From: Sporofaciens musculi
GTDB lineage: Bacteria > Bacillota > Clostridia > Lachnospirales > Lachnospiraceae
Length of the DNA stretch: 64,000 bases
Assembly (NCBI RefSeq): GCF_009830285.1
Contig: NZ_WUQX01000001.1
Span: forward strand, 3,658,501-3,722,500
Direction of reading: 5' to 3'
Below are positions 20,061 through 28,338 of this stretch, one piece after another. Position numbers and translations under genes: made by a program. The notes beneath the pieces are model-generated. The model was not told where the DNA came from, ran no database searches, and saw only the letters and a list, made by a program, of their open reading frames with translations. Each line of letters opens with the position of its first letter. The first letter of the stretch is position 1.

Positions 20061-20645
20061 ATGAAACATATTTTAGAGAACCACATTAAGAATCATGTAA
20101 AATCAAAAAAATGGCTGCAATATTTTCTGGCTTCTTTATTAATCTTTGTACTGACAATAACCGGATGCGGCGCAGTAGAAGAAAATGATAACGGGAATAC
20201 AGGGGATACTGCTGTTAGCAAGACTGTGGAAAGTGAACCGGATACGCTGCCAGAAGAAGCGTCAGAACCGGATACGCCGCCAGAAGAAGCGTCAGAACCG
20301 GCGGAGGACGGAGTATACAGCAGTAAAGATGACGTAGCACAATATATCCATATCTATGGACATCTTCCGTCCAATTTTATAACAAAAAAGGACGCCGAAA
20401 AACTGGGTTGGCAAGGCGGCTCCTTAGAACCCTATGCACCGGGCAAATGCATTGGCGGCAGCCATTTCGGCAATTATGAGGGAATTTTACCGGAGAAGGA
20501 AGGCCGGACATATACGGAATGCGATATCGACACCTTGGGGGCTGACAAGCGCGGCGCGAAGCGAATCGTATTTTCCAACGACGGCCTGATCTATTATACA
20601 GAGGATCATTATGAATCCTTTGAACTTTTATATGGAGAAGACTGA
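20061..20645 (+). CDS. Barnase-family ribonuclease carried on a lipoprotein
   Basis: Residues about 85-194 match barnase. K109/K110, catalytic base Glu153 (RTYTECDID), Arg168 (AKRIVFS) and catalytic His183 (TEDHYESF) align with barnase Lys27, Glu73, Arg87 and His102, so an active guanyl-specific RNase is expected. Unlike secreted barnase it starts with a basic segment, a hydrophobic helix and a lipobox (TITGC, Cys36), which predicts lipid anchoring outside the cell. An acidic, repeated linker (residues about 57-83) joins anchor and enzyme. AGGAGG lies 11 nt before the ATG. The barstar gene follows 2 bp after the stop. Confidence 0.93.
   Translation: MKHILENHIKNHVKSKKWLQYFLASLLIFVLTITGCGAVEENDNGNTGDTAVSKTVESEPDTLPEEASEPDTPPEEASEPAEDGVYSSKDDVAQYIHIYGHLPSNFITKKDAEKLGWQGGSLEPYAPGKCIGGSHFGNYEGILPEKEGRTYTECDIDTLGADKRGAKRIVFSNDGLIYYTEDHYESFELLYGED
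20235..20300 (+). repeat. 30-bp tandem repeat in the barnase linker
   Basis: Two 30-bp units, differing at one position, plus a partial third encode EPDTLPEEAS / EPDTPPEEAS / EPA. It lengthens the acidic spacer between lipid anchor and RNase domain and could change in copy number. Confidence 0.85.
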
Positions 20646-20647
20646 AC

Positions 20648-20923
20648 ATGTGCACATGTATTTTAAACGGTAAACTGATTACGGACAGGGAAATGCTGCA
20701 TGAAATCTTGGCAGAGCTTCCGGTGCTTCCGAGCTGGTATGGAAGGAATCTGGACGCTCTGCATGACTGCCTCACAGATGTGCAGGAGGAGGTATGGATT
20801 CGGATTCAAAACGAAAATGACCTCACCTTACATTTGGGGAATTATGCCGCCGCATTTCTGAATGTACTCGCCGCATCATCAGAGGAAAATAATAAGATAC
20901 ATTATGTGGTTGAACCGGACTAA
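20648..20923 (+). CDS. Barstar-family ribonuclease inhibitor
   Basis: Small acidic protein of 91 aa. It has the barstar layout: an N-terminal strand, LHEILAELPVLPSWYGRNLDALHDCL (the barnase-binding helix 2 with the Asn-Leu-Asp-Ala-Leu core), and a terminal strand. It should stay in the cytoplasm and protect against the RNase encoded 2 bp upstream. The pair is one operon closed by a terminator. Confidence 0.93.
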   Translation: MCTCILNGKLITDREMLHEILAELPVLPSWYGRNLDALHDCLTDVQEEVWIRIQNENDLTLHLGNYAAAFLNVLAASSEENNKIHYVVEPD

Positions 20924-20964
20924 AATCAGGATGTCCTAAAAACGTAACAAGGTATCTGGAATTG

Positions 20965-21011
20965 AAAAAACCGCAAAATCTGTCGATATCCCGATGGATT
21001 TTGCGGTTTTT
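20965..21011. terminator. Bidirectional terminator between barstar and cdd
   Basis: A 15-bp inverted repeat (AAAAACCGCAAAATC / GATTTTGCGGTTTTT) with a 16-nt loop has T runs on both strands and lies between convergent genes. Confidence 0.85.
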
Positions 21012-21044
21012 CAACATAGATATATTGATTGTCTTAAGAATCTA

Positions 21045-21461
21045 TTATTTGTCAAGATTATCCGGTCCAAAACCAAGCGGGAGTAATTCTTCCAATGTAT
21101 ACTCCACCTGCTTGTCCTCTCCGTTTGCCAAAACAATCTTGAATGTCTTTGGATTACAGAATTCCATCATTACCTGACGGCAGACGCCGCATGGAGCGCA
21201 CAGCGTATTCCCGTCTGTCCCTTTCATTCCGCCTACAACGGCAATCTTGGTAAATTCCCTTTCTCCTTCATACACAGCCCTAAAGAATGCTGTTCTCTCT
21301 GCACAGTTTGTCGGTCCATATGCAGCGTTTTCAATGTTGCATCCATGATAGATTTTTCCGCTTTTTGTTACAAGTGCCGCTCCCACGCTATGATGTGAAT
21401 AGGGTACATACGCGCGTTCTCTGGCTTTTTTTGCTTCTAAAATTAATTCTGCGTTCGTCAT
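21045..21461 (-). CDS. cdd: Cytidine deaminase
   Basis: Zinc enzyme of 138 aa converting cytidine/deoxycytidine to uridine/deoxyuridine in pyrimidine salvage. The zinc site is complete: CAERTA (Cys and catalytic Glu) and PCGVCRQ. GGGAGG lies 8 nt upstream of the start. Pieces of deoC and deoB lie directly upstream, so cdd is the surviving part of a nucleoside-catabolism cluster. Confidence 0.95.
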   Translation of the reverse strand: MTNAELILEAKKARERAYVPYSHHSVGAALVTKSGKIYHGCNIENAAYGPTNCAERTAFFRAVYEGEREFTKIAVVGGMKGTDGNTLCAPCGVCRQVMMEFCNPKTFKIVLANGEDKQVEYTLEELLPLGFGPDNLDK

Positions 21462-21482
21462 CTCATAATCCTCCCAATAAAT

Positions 21483-21660
21483 CTAGTAACCAAAACCATT
21501 GTCAGCATTTTGTATAATTTTAATTAATCTGCTTGTTCCAAGCCTTTCTGCTCCAAGGCTTATAAATTTCTCTGCGTCGTCAAGTGTAGCGATTCCGCCT
21601 GCCGCTTTTACTTTCACGTCTTTTGCTTCAAAAACTTTTGCTGCCGTTGTACTGCAATCG
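21483..21660 (-). pseudogene. Remnant of deoxyribose-phosphate aldolase (deoC), C-terminal part
   Basis: The minus strand encodes the last about 50 residues of Deo[21 protein letters not shown], then [15 protein letters not shown], ending GFGY. The active-site Lys lies in KAAGG. Upstream the frame loses similarity and soon meets a stop, and no start exists, so the gene is cut off. Confidence 0.75.
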
Positions 21661-21704
21661 TAGCTCCAATCACAGTGAATGTATTATCTTCTTCTAATTT
21701 ACCA

Positions 21705-21938
21705 TTATCTCTCATAGCGGGCCAATATGCAAGGAAAGGAACTTTTTTCTCTTGTATGATCTATTCCCGTATGAGTAAGATCTTTTCTATGGTCGGCCGT
21801 TATAATCAATAAGTCATCTTCTTTTAGAAGACTCAGCAATTCTCCCAGCTTCTCGTCAAATTTTTCCATTTCATTTACATACTCCAGCGCCATTTCTCCA
21901 ACCATCAATAAAGAAATCCATCGATTCCAATACAGCAC
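21705..21938 (-). pseudogene. Remnant of phosphopentomutase (deoB), C-terminal part
   Basis: The segment resembles the DeoB C-terminus: [20 protein letters not shown], then TADHRKD and DHTRE, which in intact enzymes carry metal-binding Asp/His residues. The N-terminal 300 or so residues are absent, the usual ADHGND is changed, and the end diverges. It is joined to the deoC remnant, indicating deletion within a former deoC-deoB region. Confidence 0.65.
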
Positions 21939-22322
21939 CTTATTGCTTATTATACACGGAATCTTGTAGATATTCTATGAATATGCTAAACTGAACGTAA
22001 CAACAAACGGGAAGTTGTACTGGGAGAAACAAAATTATTCTGGCAATAGATAATAATAAGTAAAAAGATTTAATATTTAAGATAATTAAGATTTAAAAAA
22101 CAGAAAATTTATTGCTGTCATGTTTAGTTTCTTTTAATTTTTGCTTTATTTGAATACAGAACAGACAGGAAGTATGAATAACATACATGCTTGTGCAAGG
22201 GGGATTGTAGAAGGGGAAGTTATTTTTGCATAAATCCAACACAGCGTTTAACATTTCAACGGAGCGTTTCTTGAATATGGTGTTTCTCGTGATATTATAA
22301 AATCAGAAAGAAGGTGAAAATA
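21939..22322. other. AT-rich gap without recognised gene
   Basis: About 380 bp between the deoB remnant and the XRE gene. It is AT-rich with many short T/A tracts. No coding frame with a ribosome-binding site, RNA fold or repeat was recognised; the promoter for the XRE gene should lie here. Confidence 0.5.
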
Positions 22323-22763
22323 TTGAACGCTCAAAAAACAGGCAGCCTAATTGCTGCTATCAGAAAAGAACAAAATCGAACGCAGCAGGATTTAGCGAAT
22401 GAATTGGGAGTATCAAGTGCAGCTGTTTCAAAATGGGAACGAGGTATCGGATTTCCAGATGTATCTCTTATTGAACCATTAGCTGCATCCCTAGGGATTA
22501 CCATAGCAGAATTATTCAAAGGCGAAAGAACAGAAAACAGCGTTGATAACGAGTATGAAAGTCTGTTGTCAGATGTTGTAAAACTATCAGCTAATGAAAT
22601 AACCAAGAAGAAAAAAATAACGAATTGGATGATTGCTATTACTGTTGCTGTTCTTTATTTGATGATTTCTGTAATATCACACAAGTGGGAAATAACCTGG
22701 GTGGTCTGGATTATATACTGTTTTTATCGAATTTTTACTGAATATATCTATAAAAAATATTAG
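22323..22763 (+). CDS. XRE-family HTH regulator with membrane tail
   Basis: Protein of 146 aa. An HTH_3 domain fills residues about 5-62 (LIAAIRKEQNRTQQDLANEL, SSAAVSKWERGIGFPDVSLI), followed by a linker and a hydrophobic C-terminal third with two membrane helices (WMIAITVAVLYLMISVIS, WVVWIIYCFYRIF). Start taken as the TTG with AAGGTG 6 nt upstream; a GTG three codons earlier is the alternative. Membrane-anchored XRE proteins often regulate a neighbouring transporter or sense envelope state; no target is evident. Confidence 0.78.
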   Translation: MNAQKTGSLIAAIRKEQNRTQQDLANELGVSSAAVSKWERGIGFPDVSLIEPLAASLGITIAELFKGERTENSVDNEYESLLSDVVKLSANEITKKKKITNWMIAITVAVLYLMISVISHKWEITWVVWIIYCFYRIFTEYIYKKY

Positions 22764-22796
22764 CAATCTATAGAAACGTAAGAAACGGAGGAAAAA

Positions 22797-23096
22797 ATGG
22801 TCGATTATTCACAATTTGAGGCAAGTGTAAAATCCGGCATCCATGCAGATGTGAGCCGGATACGGCAGAAGGATGAAATAATAAAAGCCGTCGTCAAAAA
22901 GCGGAGAAGCTCCGCGATAATCTGCGTGTGCTTCCTATGTATGGCAGGGATTTCTTTGTTTAAAAGCTGGATTCCCGCCGTTATCTGTTTCCTTCTTGCA
23001 TTGTTTTTCCTATGGCGGGCTGTCGGAAAATTTTCTGACGAATATTTACGGTGTAACGGTCTATTCAGACGGCAGGGTAGTTTTCACTTTCCGTAA
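22797..23096 (+). CDS. Small membrane protein of unknown function, C-terminus probably altered
   Basis: Unrecognised 99-aa protein. Residues 1-40 are charged, followed by two hydrophobic helices (SAIICVCFLCMAGISLF, WIPAVICFLLALFFLWRAV). GGAGG lies 5 nt before the ATG, 33 bp after the XRE gene, so they are probably co-transcribed. The last about 18 residues look non-native because another frame over the same bases encodes a recombinase-like tail, so the 3' end may be a fusion junction. Confidence 0.55.
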   Translation: MVDYSQFEASVKSGIHADVSRIRQKDEIIKAVVKKRRSSAIICVCFLCMAGISLFKSWIPAVICFLLALFFLWRAVGKFSDEYLRCNGLFRRQGSFHFP

Positions 23097-23124
23097 CGGA
23101 GTGGAAGTTAGTACGGCGATTTAA
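23038..23124 (+). pseudogene. Possible C-terminal remnant of a serine recombinase
   Basis: In the frame different from the overlapping small membrane protein the bases encode TNIYGVTVYSDGRVVFTFRN, then GVEVSTAI and a stop. This resembles the conserved end of large serine (resolvase-type) recombinases of mobile elements. The call rests on a short match only. A strong terminator follows 7 bp later, as after an intact gene. Confidence 0.45.
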
Positions 23125-23130
23125 AGCCGG

Positions 23131-23178
23131 AAGCGGCCGGGGTATCGGGTTTGTGCCAGATGCCTCCGGCCGCTTTTT
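23131..23178 (+). terminator. Rho-independent terminator
   Basis: GC-rich 10-bp stem (AAGCGGCCGG / CCGGCCGCTT) with a 25-nt loop region, followed by TTTTT. It is unusually GC-rich for this AT-rich stretch and follows the recombinase-like tail. Confidence 0.8.
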
Positions 23179-23296
23179 CTGTGCGTGGAAATAGGGTACT
23201 GCTGTGTATGGAAATTTGCGAAGAATTGAGGTATAATTTTGATGTTGATAGTGTATAGCAAATCGGATTTATATTATTTTAGAAGGAGTAATTATA

Positions 23297-24664
23297 ATGC
23301 CCAAAAGTAAAATGCAAAGCGGTTATATGGAGCTGGAAGAAAAATGTTATATTTTTACTTATGATGGAGAATTATTACAGCTCGTGCCAAAGGAACAAAG
23401 TTCAATTAAGTCATATGATTCTTTGGCAAATAAAAATATTTATTTAGAAATTCTGGAAGGAACAACAATAGGTTTTGAAAGAATCTTCTTTTTGAATTGT
23501 TCTTTGAAAGTAAATCGTTCGGGATATATTGCAAAACCATCTGGGTTTGTGTGTTTTGATGGTAATGAACGATATTTTGATACAATGACATTTAAAGGTG
23601 GGATAATTGACTACTTTTATAGACCAAACCATATTATTGATGAAGAAAACACTTGCTATGATTATTTCAATGGAGGTGGAGGTGAAATAAAACTAAAACC
23701 GTTTGATGAGATAAGTAAAGAATGTGAAGTTGAAATTGATGGAAAAAAAGCTACGCTTTTACTTAGTGTTACCCTGCCAGGGGAACCTATTTATATGCAA
23801 ATAGATTATAATTTAGGAAAACCAAGATCTATACTACGGCTATGCTTTAAAGAAAAGATAGATGTGATATATTTTAGAACAATTTATATGTGGATATATA
23901 ATTTGATGGTCTTTGTAAATTTTCGGGAAAATATTAGGCTTGGAGAGATAAATTTAGGGAAAATAAATGATGAGGGAAAGATTGCTCCAGTAGCATATAC
24001 ACATATAAACGAATTAGATAAAGAGGATATTGTGGATATAAATCAAATCATCGGGTATTATTTTGTTTTTGCTCATATAAATGACCTTATTCAAATTGTA
24101 AATAAAAAAGATTTGAATTTGTTATTTATACCTAAAAATATAAAAAGCGGAAAATATGTAACACCTGAATCATATATGATTTGCTGTACAAGTTTTGAAT
24201 CTGTTTTTAATTATGTATTTCCAAATGCAAAAACGGAATATTCTGAAAAGGCAAATGAAGTTAAGGAAGAATTTCTTCAATTTATAGAGAAAAAGGATGA
24301 AGAATATAAAGGGGCTGATTCAAAAAAACGTAAGGAATTCAAGAAATATGCTGATATGATAAAATTATTAGATTTTGGTTTAGGAGAAAAATTTGAACAT
24401 TGTCAAACGAAATTTGATAAATTGACTGTTAATTATAGAAATCGTGTATTGATGAGATTTCACTTGAAACAAGAGGAAATAGATGAAATGTCAAGTAAAT
24501 TTGCTAAAATGAGAAATTTGCTTATGCACAATAGTTTAGAAGAAATAGAAAACATTCATGTGTATGCATACACCTTGGCTAGAGTTTATATATACATTAT
24601 GATTATGAAACAAGCGAAAATAGAGGACAATTTAATAATACAAGCAATTGATCTGATTTTATAA
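23297..24664 (+). CDS. ApeA-like HEPN-domain protein, putative abortive-infection factor
   Basis: Protein of 455 aa. The N-terminal two thirds are strand-rich and start like ApeA N-terminal domains (GYMELEEKCYIFTYDGELLQ, TTIGFERIFFLNCSLKV). The C-terminal part is helical and has a HEPN RNase motif Rx4H (Arg406 and His411 in MRNLLMHNSL). ApeA-type proteins protect against phages, and HEPN domains commonly cut RNA. AGGAG lies 9-10 nt before the ATG. The gene is far more AT-rich than its surroundings, stands alone and is flanked by repeats, all suggesting recent transfer. Family assignment is from motif and layout, not a search. Confidence 0.7.
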   Translation: MPKSKMQSGYMELEEKCYIFTYDGELLQLVPKEQSSIKSYDSLANKNIYLEILEGTTIGFERIFFLNCSLKVNRSGYIAKPSGFVCFDGNERYFDTMTFKGGIIDYFYRPNHIIDEENTCYDYFNGGGGEIKLKPFDEISKECEVEIDGKKATLLLSVTLPGEPIYMQIDYNLGKPRSILRLCFKEKIDVIYFRTIYMWIYNLMVFVNFRENIRLGEINLGKINDEGKIAPVAYTHINELDKEDIVDINQIIGYYFVFAHINDLIQIVNKKDLNLLFIPKNIKSGKYVTPESYMICCTSFESVFNYVFPNAKTEYSEKANEVKEEFLQFIEKKDEEYKGADSKKRKEFKKYADMIKLLDFGLGEKFEHCQTKFDKLTVNYRNRVLMRFHLKQEEIDEMSSKFAKMRNLLMHNSLEEIENIHVYAYTLARVYIYIMIMKQAKIEDNLIIQAIDLIL

Positions 24665-24690
24665 ATATTTAGTTATAGGTGATTATTTTG

Positions 24691-24911
24691 TGGGTGCAAA
24701 AAATAACGATAGCCCCTCTCAAAAACAGGCTATCGTTATTTTTTACACTAAGAAATATCGAAAGTGCAACAATTCCAACTAAGAAAACGATAGCCGCCTA
24801 TGTATGGGTGCATCTGCCTTTCTGAAAAGTGTTGATTTTCGGGCATTTGCAGTAAATGTAAAAACGATTGCCCCCACTCAAAAATTGTATCAATCTGGAC
24901 ACGCAATATGG
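24691..24911 (+). repeat. 221-bp interspersed repeat, copy A
   Basis: It starts TGGGTGCAAAAAATAACG and ends at ACACGCAATATGG. It is about 85-90% identical, without length difference, to the inverted copy at 42558-42778. Inside it the words AACGATAGC/AACGATTGC and GGGTGC recur several times. The gap from 24665 to 24985 holds nothing else recognisable. A reading frame matching the other copy is interrupted here by one stop. Confidence 0.85.
24698..24744 (+). terminator. Hairpin at the start of repeat copy A
   Basis: A perfect 17-bp inverted repeat (AAAAAATAACGATAGCC / GGCTATCGTTATTTTTT) with a 13-nt loop follows the ApeA-like gene by 33 bp and ends in a T run, so it probably also terminates that gene. 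Confidence 0.65.
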
Positions 24912-24985
24912 TGTGGGAGGTCGGTTGCTCAACTAATGGGTAGCCTCCTACCCGATATTCATAACAACCGTTCTATTTCATTACA

Positions 24986-26467
24986 TTATAGCTCATATTT
25001 CACAACATCTATATTTGCCGTTCCATCTGCAAAAAATGAGATTCCATCCGCCTCTTGCTTCGTATACATGGTAGCCGTCAGCACCTGCTCTCCGTCGCCG
25101 ACAAAGACTTCCACGCTAAAACGGTCCAATATAATTCTTAATCTCAGCTCACCGTTCGGATTATTGACCAGAGCGCGCCGCTGATGGATAATGGCTCTTC
25201 TGGAACCGGAGAATTTCCGGTCTACCTTAAGGATCGACTCCCGCGGGCGGAAACTCAAGGAAGTATAGCATGTATCCTCCTGCGCAAAGCGGACGGCGAA
25301 TTTCTGATACAGATCTTCCCCGTCAACCGGACGGACGGCCAGCTCCATATCCACTCTTCTGCCTTTCATACCATCCAGCTTTACGACTCCCGATACCGCA
25401 ACATCCGTATACTCTACTTTACCATGCCGCATTGCATCCAGTTCCCTGACCGGTCTCTGGTACAGCCTGCCGTTTTTCAGAGACAGCTCCCTTGGAAGGC
25501 TCATCTGGCCAAACCACGGATCTTCCGGCGAACGCATGCTGCAGGAATCCCAGTTCTGCATCCAGCCGATCATGATCCGGCGTCCATCCGGCGCCAATAC
25601 GGTCTGCGGAGCATAAAAATCAATCCCATAGTCAACGGACTGGTTATGCATTTCAATAAATGCGCCGTCTTCCTCGTTATAATCACCGACCATACAGAGC
25701 GTCCCATTGCCATTATGGTATTCAAATCCCTGCGGCAGCATATCCTGCGGGCTTGTCAGCAACACCCATTTCCCGTCCAGCTCAAAGAAATCCGGGCACT
25801 CCCACATCTTCCCAAACCGTCCGTGGTTGGACGCCAGCACGCTTTTAAACTTCCAGTGAAATCCATCAGCGCTGTTATACAGCAAGATCTGCCCGCTTCC
25901 GTCCGCCGGACGGTTCCCTACGACGCATGCATAGGTTCCGTCCGCCTTCTTCCACATCTTGGGATCGCGGAAGTCAAACCTGCTGCTGCCCTCAGGGATA
26001 TCCTTTTCACCAATCACAGGATTCTGCTCATACTTTTCATAATCAACCCCGTCGCCTACGGCAATACATTGCGTCTGCACTTCCCTGTAGATATCGCGTT
26101 CCTCATGCTCTTTTAACACACCGGTATACATCAGCAGATGCCTTCCGTCCGGGAGCACAACCGCACTTCCGGAAAAACATCCGTCCCTGTCATACGCTTC
26201 GTCCGGCGCCAGAGCACAAGGAAGATATTCCCAATGAAGCAGGTCGTTACTCACCGCATGCCCCCAGTGCATGGGACCCCATTTCGATTCATAGGGATAA
26301 TACTGGTAAAACATGTGGTACTGACCCTTATAGTAAGAAAAGCCATTGGGGTCATTCATCCAGCCTGTACGTGGAGTCAGGTGGAAATCGGGACGCTCCT
26401 CTTCTCTGATTAACTTTCCGGAAGCTTCTTCATATTTTCGCGCTTCACGTAATGTCTGACTTGTCAT
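24986..26467 (-). CDS. Glycoside hydrolase family 32 (sucrose/fructan hydrolase)
   Basis: Cytoplasmic beta-fructosidase of 493 aa. The five-bladed propeller motifs are clear: WMNDPNG (nucleophile Asp at about residue 38), FRDPKMW (transition-state stabiliser) and ECPDFFEL (acid/base Glu), followed by a C-terminal beta-sandwich. No signal peptide, so the substrate must be imported. It is the last gene of the ABC transporter transcript, which makes sucrose or short fructo-oligosaccharides the likely substrate, unphosphorylated because no PTS gene is present. Confidence 0.93.
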   Translation of the reverse strand: MTSQTLREARKYEEASGKLIREEERPDFHLTPRTGWMNDPNGFSYYKGQYHMFYQYYPYESKWGPMHWGHAVSNDLLHWEYLPCALAPDEAYDRDGCFSGSAVVLPDGRHLLMYTGVLKEHEERDIYREVQTQCIAVGDGVDYEKYEQNPVIGEKDIPEGSSRFDFRDPKMWKKADGTYACVVGNRPADGSGQILLYNSADGFHWKFKSVLASNHGRFGKMWECPDFFELDGKWVLLTSPQDMLPQGFEYHNGNGTLCMVGDYNEEDGAFIEMHNQSVDYGIDFYAPQTVLAPDGRRIMIGWMQNWDSCSMRSPEDPWFGQMSLPRELSLKNGRLYQRPVRELDAMRHGKVEYTDVAVSGVVKLDGMKGRRVDMELAVRPVDGEDLYQKFAVRFAQEDTCYTSLSFRPRESILKVDRKFSGSRRAIIHQRRALVNNPNGELRLRIILDRFSVEVFVGDGEQVLTATMYTKQEADGISFFADGTANIDVVKYEL

Positions 26468-26543
26468 AAATATTTCTTCCTTTCATTCTAATTATATACC
26501 AGCATACAGCAGTCAGGATATTAACATACCCAAGGGCATTACT

Positions 26544-28283
26544 CTATTTATTCTCCGCTATACTTGCATTATACGAATCCAGATATCCCTGGAACAATTC
26601 CAGATATTCGCTCAACCCATACGCCTCAAGCTTATCCAGATATTTTTCCCAATCCTTATCCGTAAAGCCATTCATGATCCAATCCGCCTTCTTCGCTTTG
26701 ATCTCCTTATGGATATCCGCCTGCAGATTCGAGAACCTCTCCGTATCCTCTCGGCTCATGAAAATATTCGGATATACATACTCCTTATTCATATCAGGCG
26801 TATAGTACTCCTTGATCCAGTCCAGACGGTACTGCGCATCGTCCGGACAGGTCACATACACGTCATAATATTCATCCAGAATGGCAAGCGGGCCTCCTAC
26901 CGCTTCCGCCTCCCTTACCTCTACCGGGGACGCGTCGCCTAACGGCGCATGCTTTAACATATCCTCACCGTCGGCATTCTTGCCCATCTCGAAGATATCA
27001 AAATCATCGTCCTCACCATATGTTCCCCAGTTGTTCTGCGGAGACTGCAGTGGCGCATACATCTGATCCAGCCATGCGCATACCAGCGCCGGATTCTCTG
27101 CCACAGAGGTTACCACGCAGCGTCCCCGGTTGAATCCGCTGGTGAATGAGCCGTTCTCAGGCGTCAGGTTCCGCGTATCTGCCGTCAGGACCGGAAGCGG
27201 AACCCAGTCCTTCAAGTTGTCGATGTTCCCTACATCCCAGCTAAAACATACGCCGTAACGCCCGGACTTACCCTTGGATACATAGGTAGACCATTCCTGC
27301 GTAAATGCCTCCGGATCGATCAGGTCTTCCTCGTACAGCTTATGCAGCCACTCGATTCCTTCTTTATAGCCTTCCTGCGTGGCGCAGCAGATCACTTCCT
27401 GATCATCCGTCACCACAATATGTCTTCCATTATTCTTATCCTTATCAACGTCCCCGTATCCTTCACCGAAACCATTGATCAGGATTCCCATATCCTCGTT
27501 ACCACTATTCACCATACAGGACATGGGAATAATGCTCCCTTCAATCCCGAATTTCTTTTGAAGCTTTGACGCATTGTCCCGAAATGCAATCAGTACATCT
27601 TCGAATTCATCCACCGTCTCCGGAATCTCAAGATCCAGAAAATCCAGCCATTTCTTATTGATAAAGCTCATGTTCCCGACGCTCTGTATTGCCGTCTTGC
27701 CGGAACCAAGCTGCTCGATCCAGGGCAAAGCCCAGATATGCCCGTTTACATCCGTACACATCGTCCGGTATTCCGGATATTTGTCAAAAGCCGCTTTCAG
27801 ATTCGGCATATAGGCGTCAATATATTCCTCCACCGGGATAATCGCACCATAATCCGCATATTTCAACAGATTGCTGTCTGTAAAATCCGCCGAAAAGATA
27901 AAGTCCGTCAGCTTATTTGGATCGGACATGTTCAAGGAGATCTTATCCGGCCACTGATCGGACTGTATCGCCGTCCAGTCAATCTCCACGTTGGTCTGCT
28001 CCTGCAGACGCTTAAAAATCGTCCGGTTATTCGGCTCTGATTCCGTATTTGCCGGATAACTGATCATACCCGTCAGAGTCGTCTTTTCCTTAAGCGGAAA
28101 TTCCAACTCCGCCTCATCCACCGGCCGGAATGTACCGTCATTAATCTTTACCTTACCTCCGCATCCTGCAAGGGAAACCGCCATGCACATTGTAAGCGCT
28201 AAGGCCGCGGTTCGCTTTCCATACCTGCGTCCGGACTTATATCCGAATCCATTTCCCAATCTGTCACTCAATCTATTTCTCAT
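26544..28283 (-). CDS. Extracellular solute-binding lipoprotein (LipO/YtcQ-like)
   Basis: Sugar-binding lipoprotein of 579 aa. After MRNRLSDR and a basic stretch comes a hydrophobic helix with lipobox VSLAGC. The mature part resembles the large LipO-type solute-binding proteins of oligosaccharide ABC importers. Start chosen at MRNRLS with AAGGAGG 6 nt upstream rather than 15 codons earlier. It precedes GH32 and follows the two permeases on one transcript. No ATPase gene is present; as in many Firmicute sugar importers a shared MsmX-type ATPase elsewhere is expected. Confidence 0.9.
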   Translation of the reverse strand: MRNRLSDRLGNGFGYKSGRRYGKRTAALALTMCMAVSLAGCGGKVKINDGTFRPVDEAELEFPLKEKTTLTGMISYPANTESEPNNRTIFKRLQEQTNVEIDWTAIQSDQWPDKISLNMSDPNKLTDFIFSADFTDSNLLKYADYGAIIPVEEYIDAYMPNLKAAFDKYPEYRTMCTDVNGHIWALPWIEQLGSGKTAIQSVGNMSFINKKWLDFLDLEIPETVDEFEDVLIAFRDNASKLQKKFGIEGSIIPMSCMVNSGNEDMGILINGFGEGYGDVDKDKNNGRHIVVTDDQEVICCATQEGYKEGIEWLHKLYEEDLIDPEAFTQEWSTYVSKGKSGRYGVCFSWDVGNIDNLKDWVPLPVLTADTRNLTPENGSFTSGFNRGRCVVTSVAENPALVCAWLDQMYAPLQSPQNNWGTYGEDDDFDIFEMGKNADGEDMLKHAPLGDASPVEVREAEAVGGPLAILDEYYDVYVTCPDDAQYRLDWIKEYYTPDMNKEYVYPNIFMSREDTERFSNLQADIHKEIKAKKADWIMNGFTDKDWEKYLDKLEAYGLSEYLELFQGYLDSYNASIAENK

Positions 28284-28338
28284 CGTCTGCCTCCTTCTTA
28301 TTATAACCGTCTGCAACCATTCAAGCAAGCAATTCCGC

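Noticed and set aside
24691..24911. CRISPR array suspected from recurring AACGATAG/GGGTGC words
   Set aside because: The words differ in orientation and spacing, there are no uniform spacers, and no cas gene is present.
25184..26116. Long plus-strand open frame opposite the GH32 gene (310 codons)
   Set aside because: The GH32 gene with all catalytic motifs is on the other strand; this frame has no motif or start signal.
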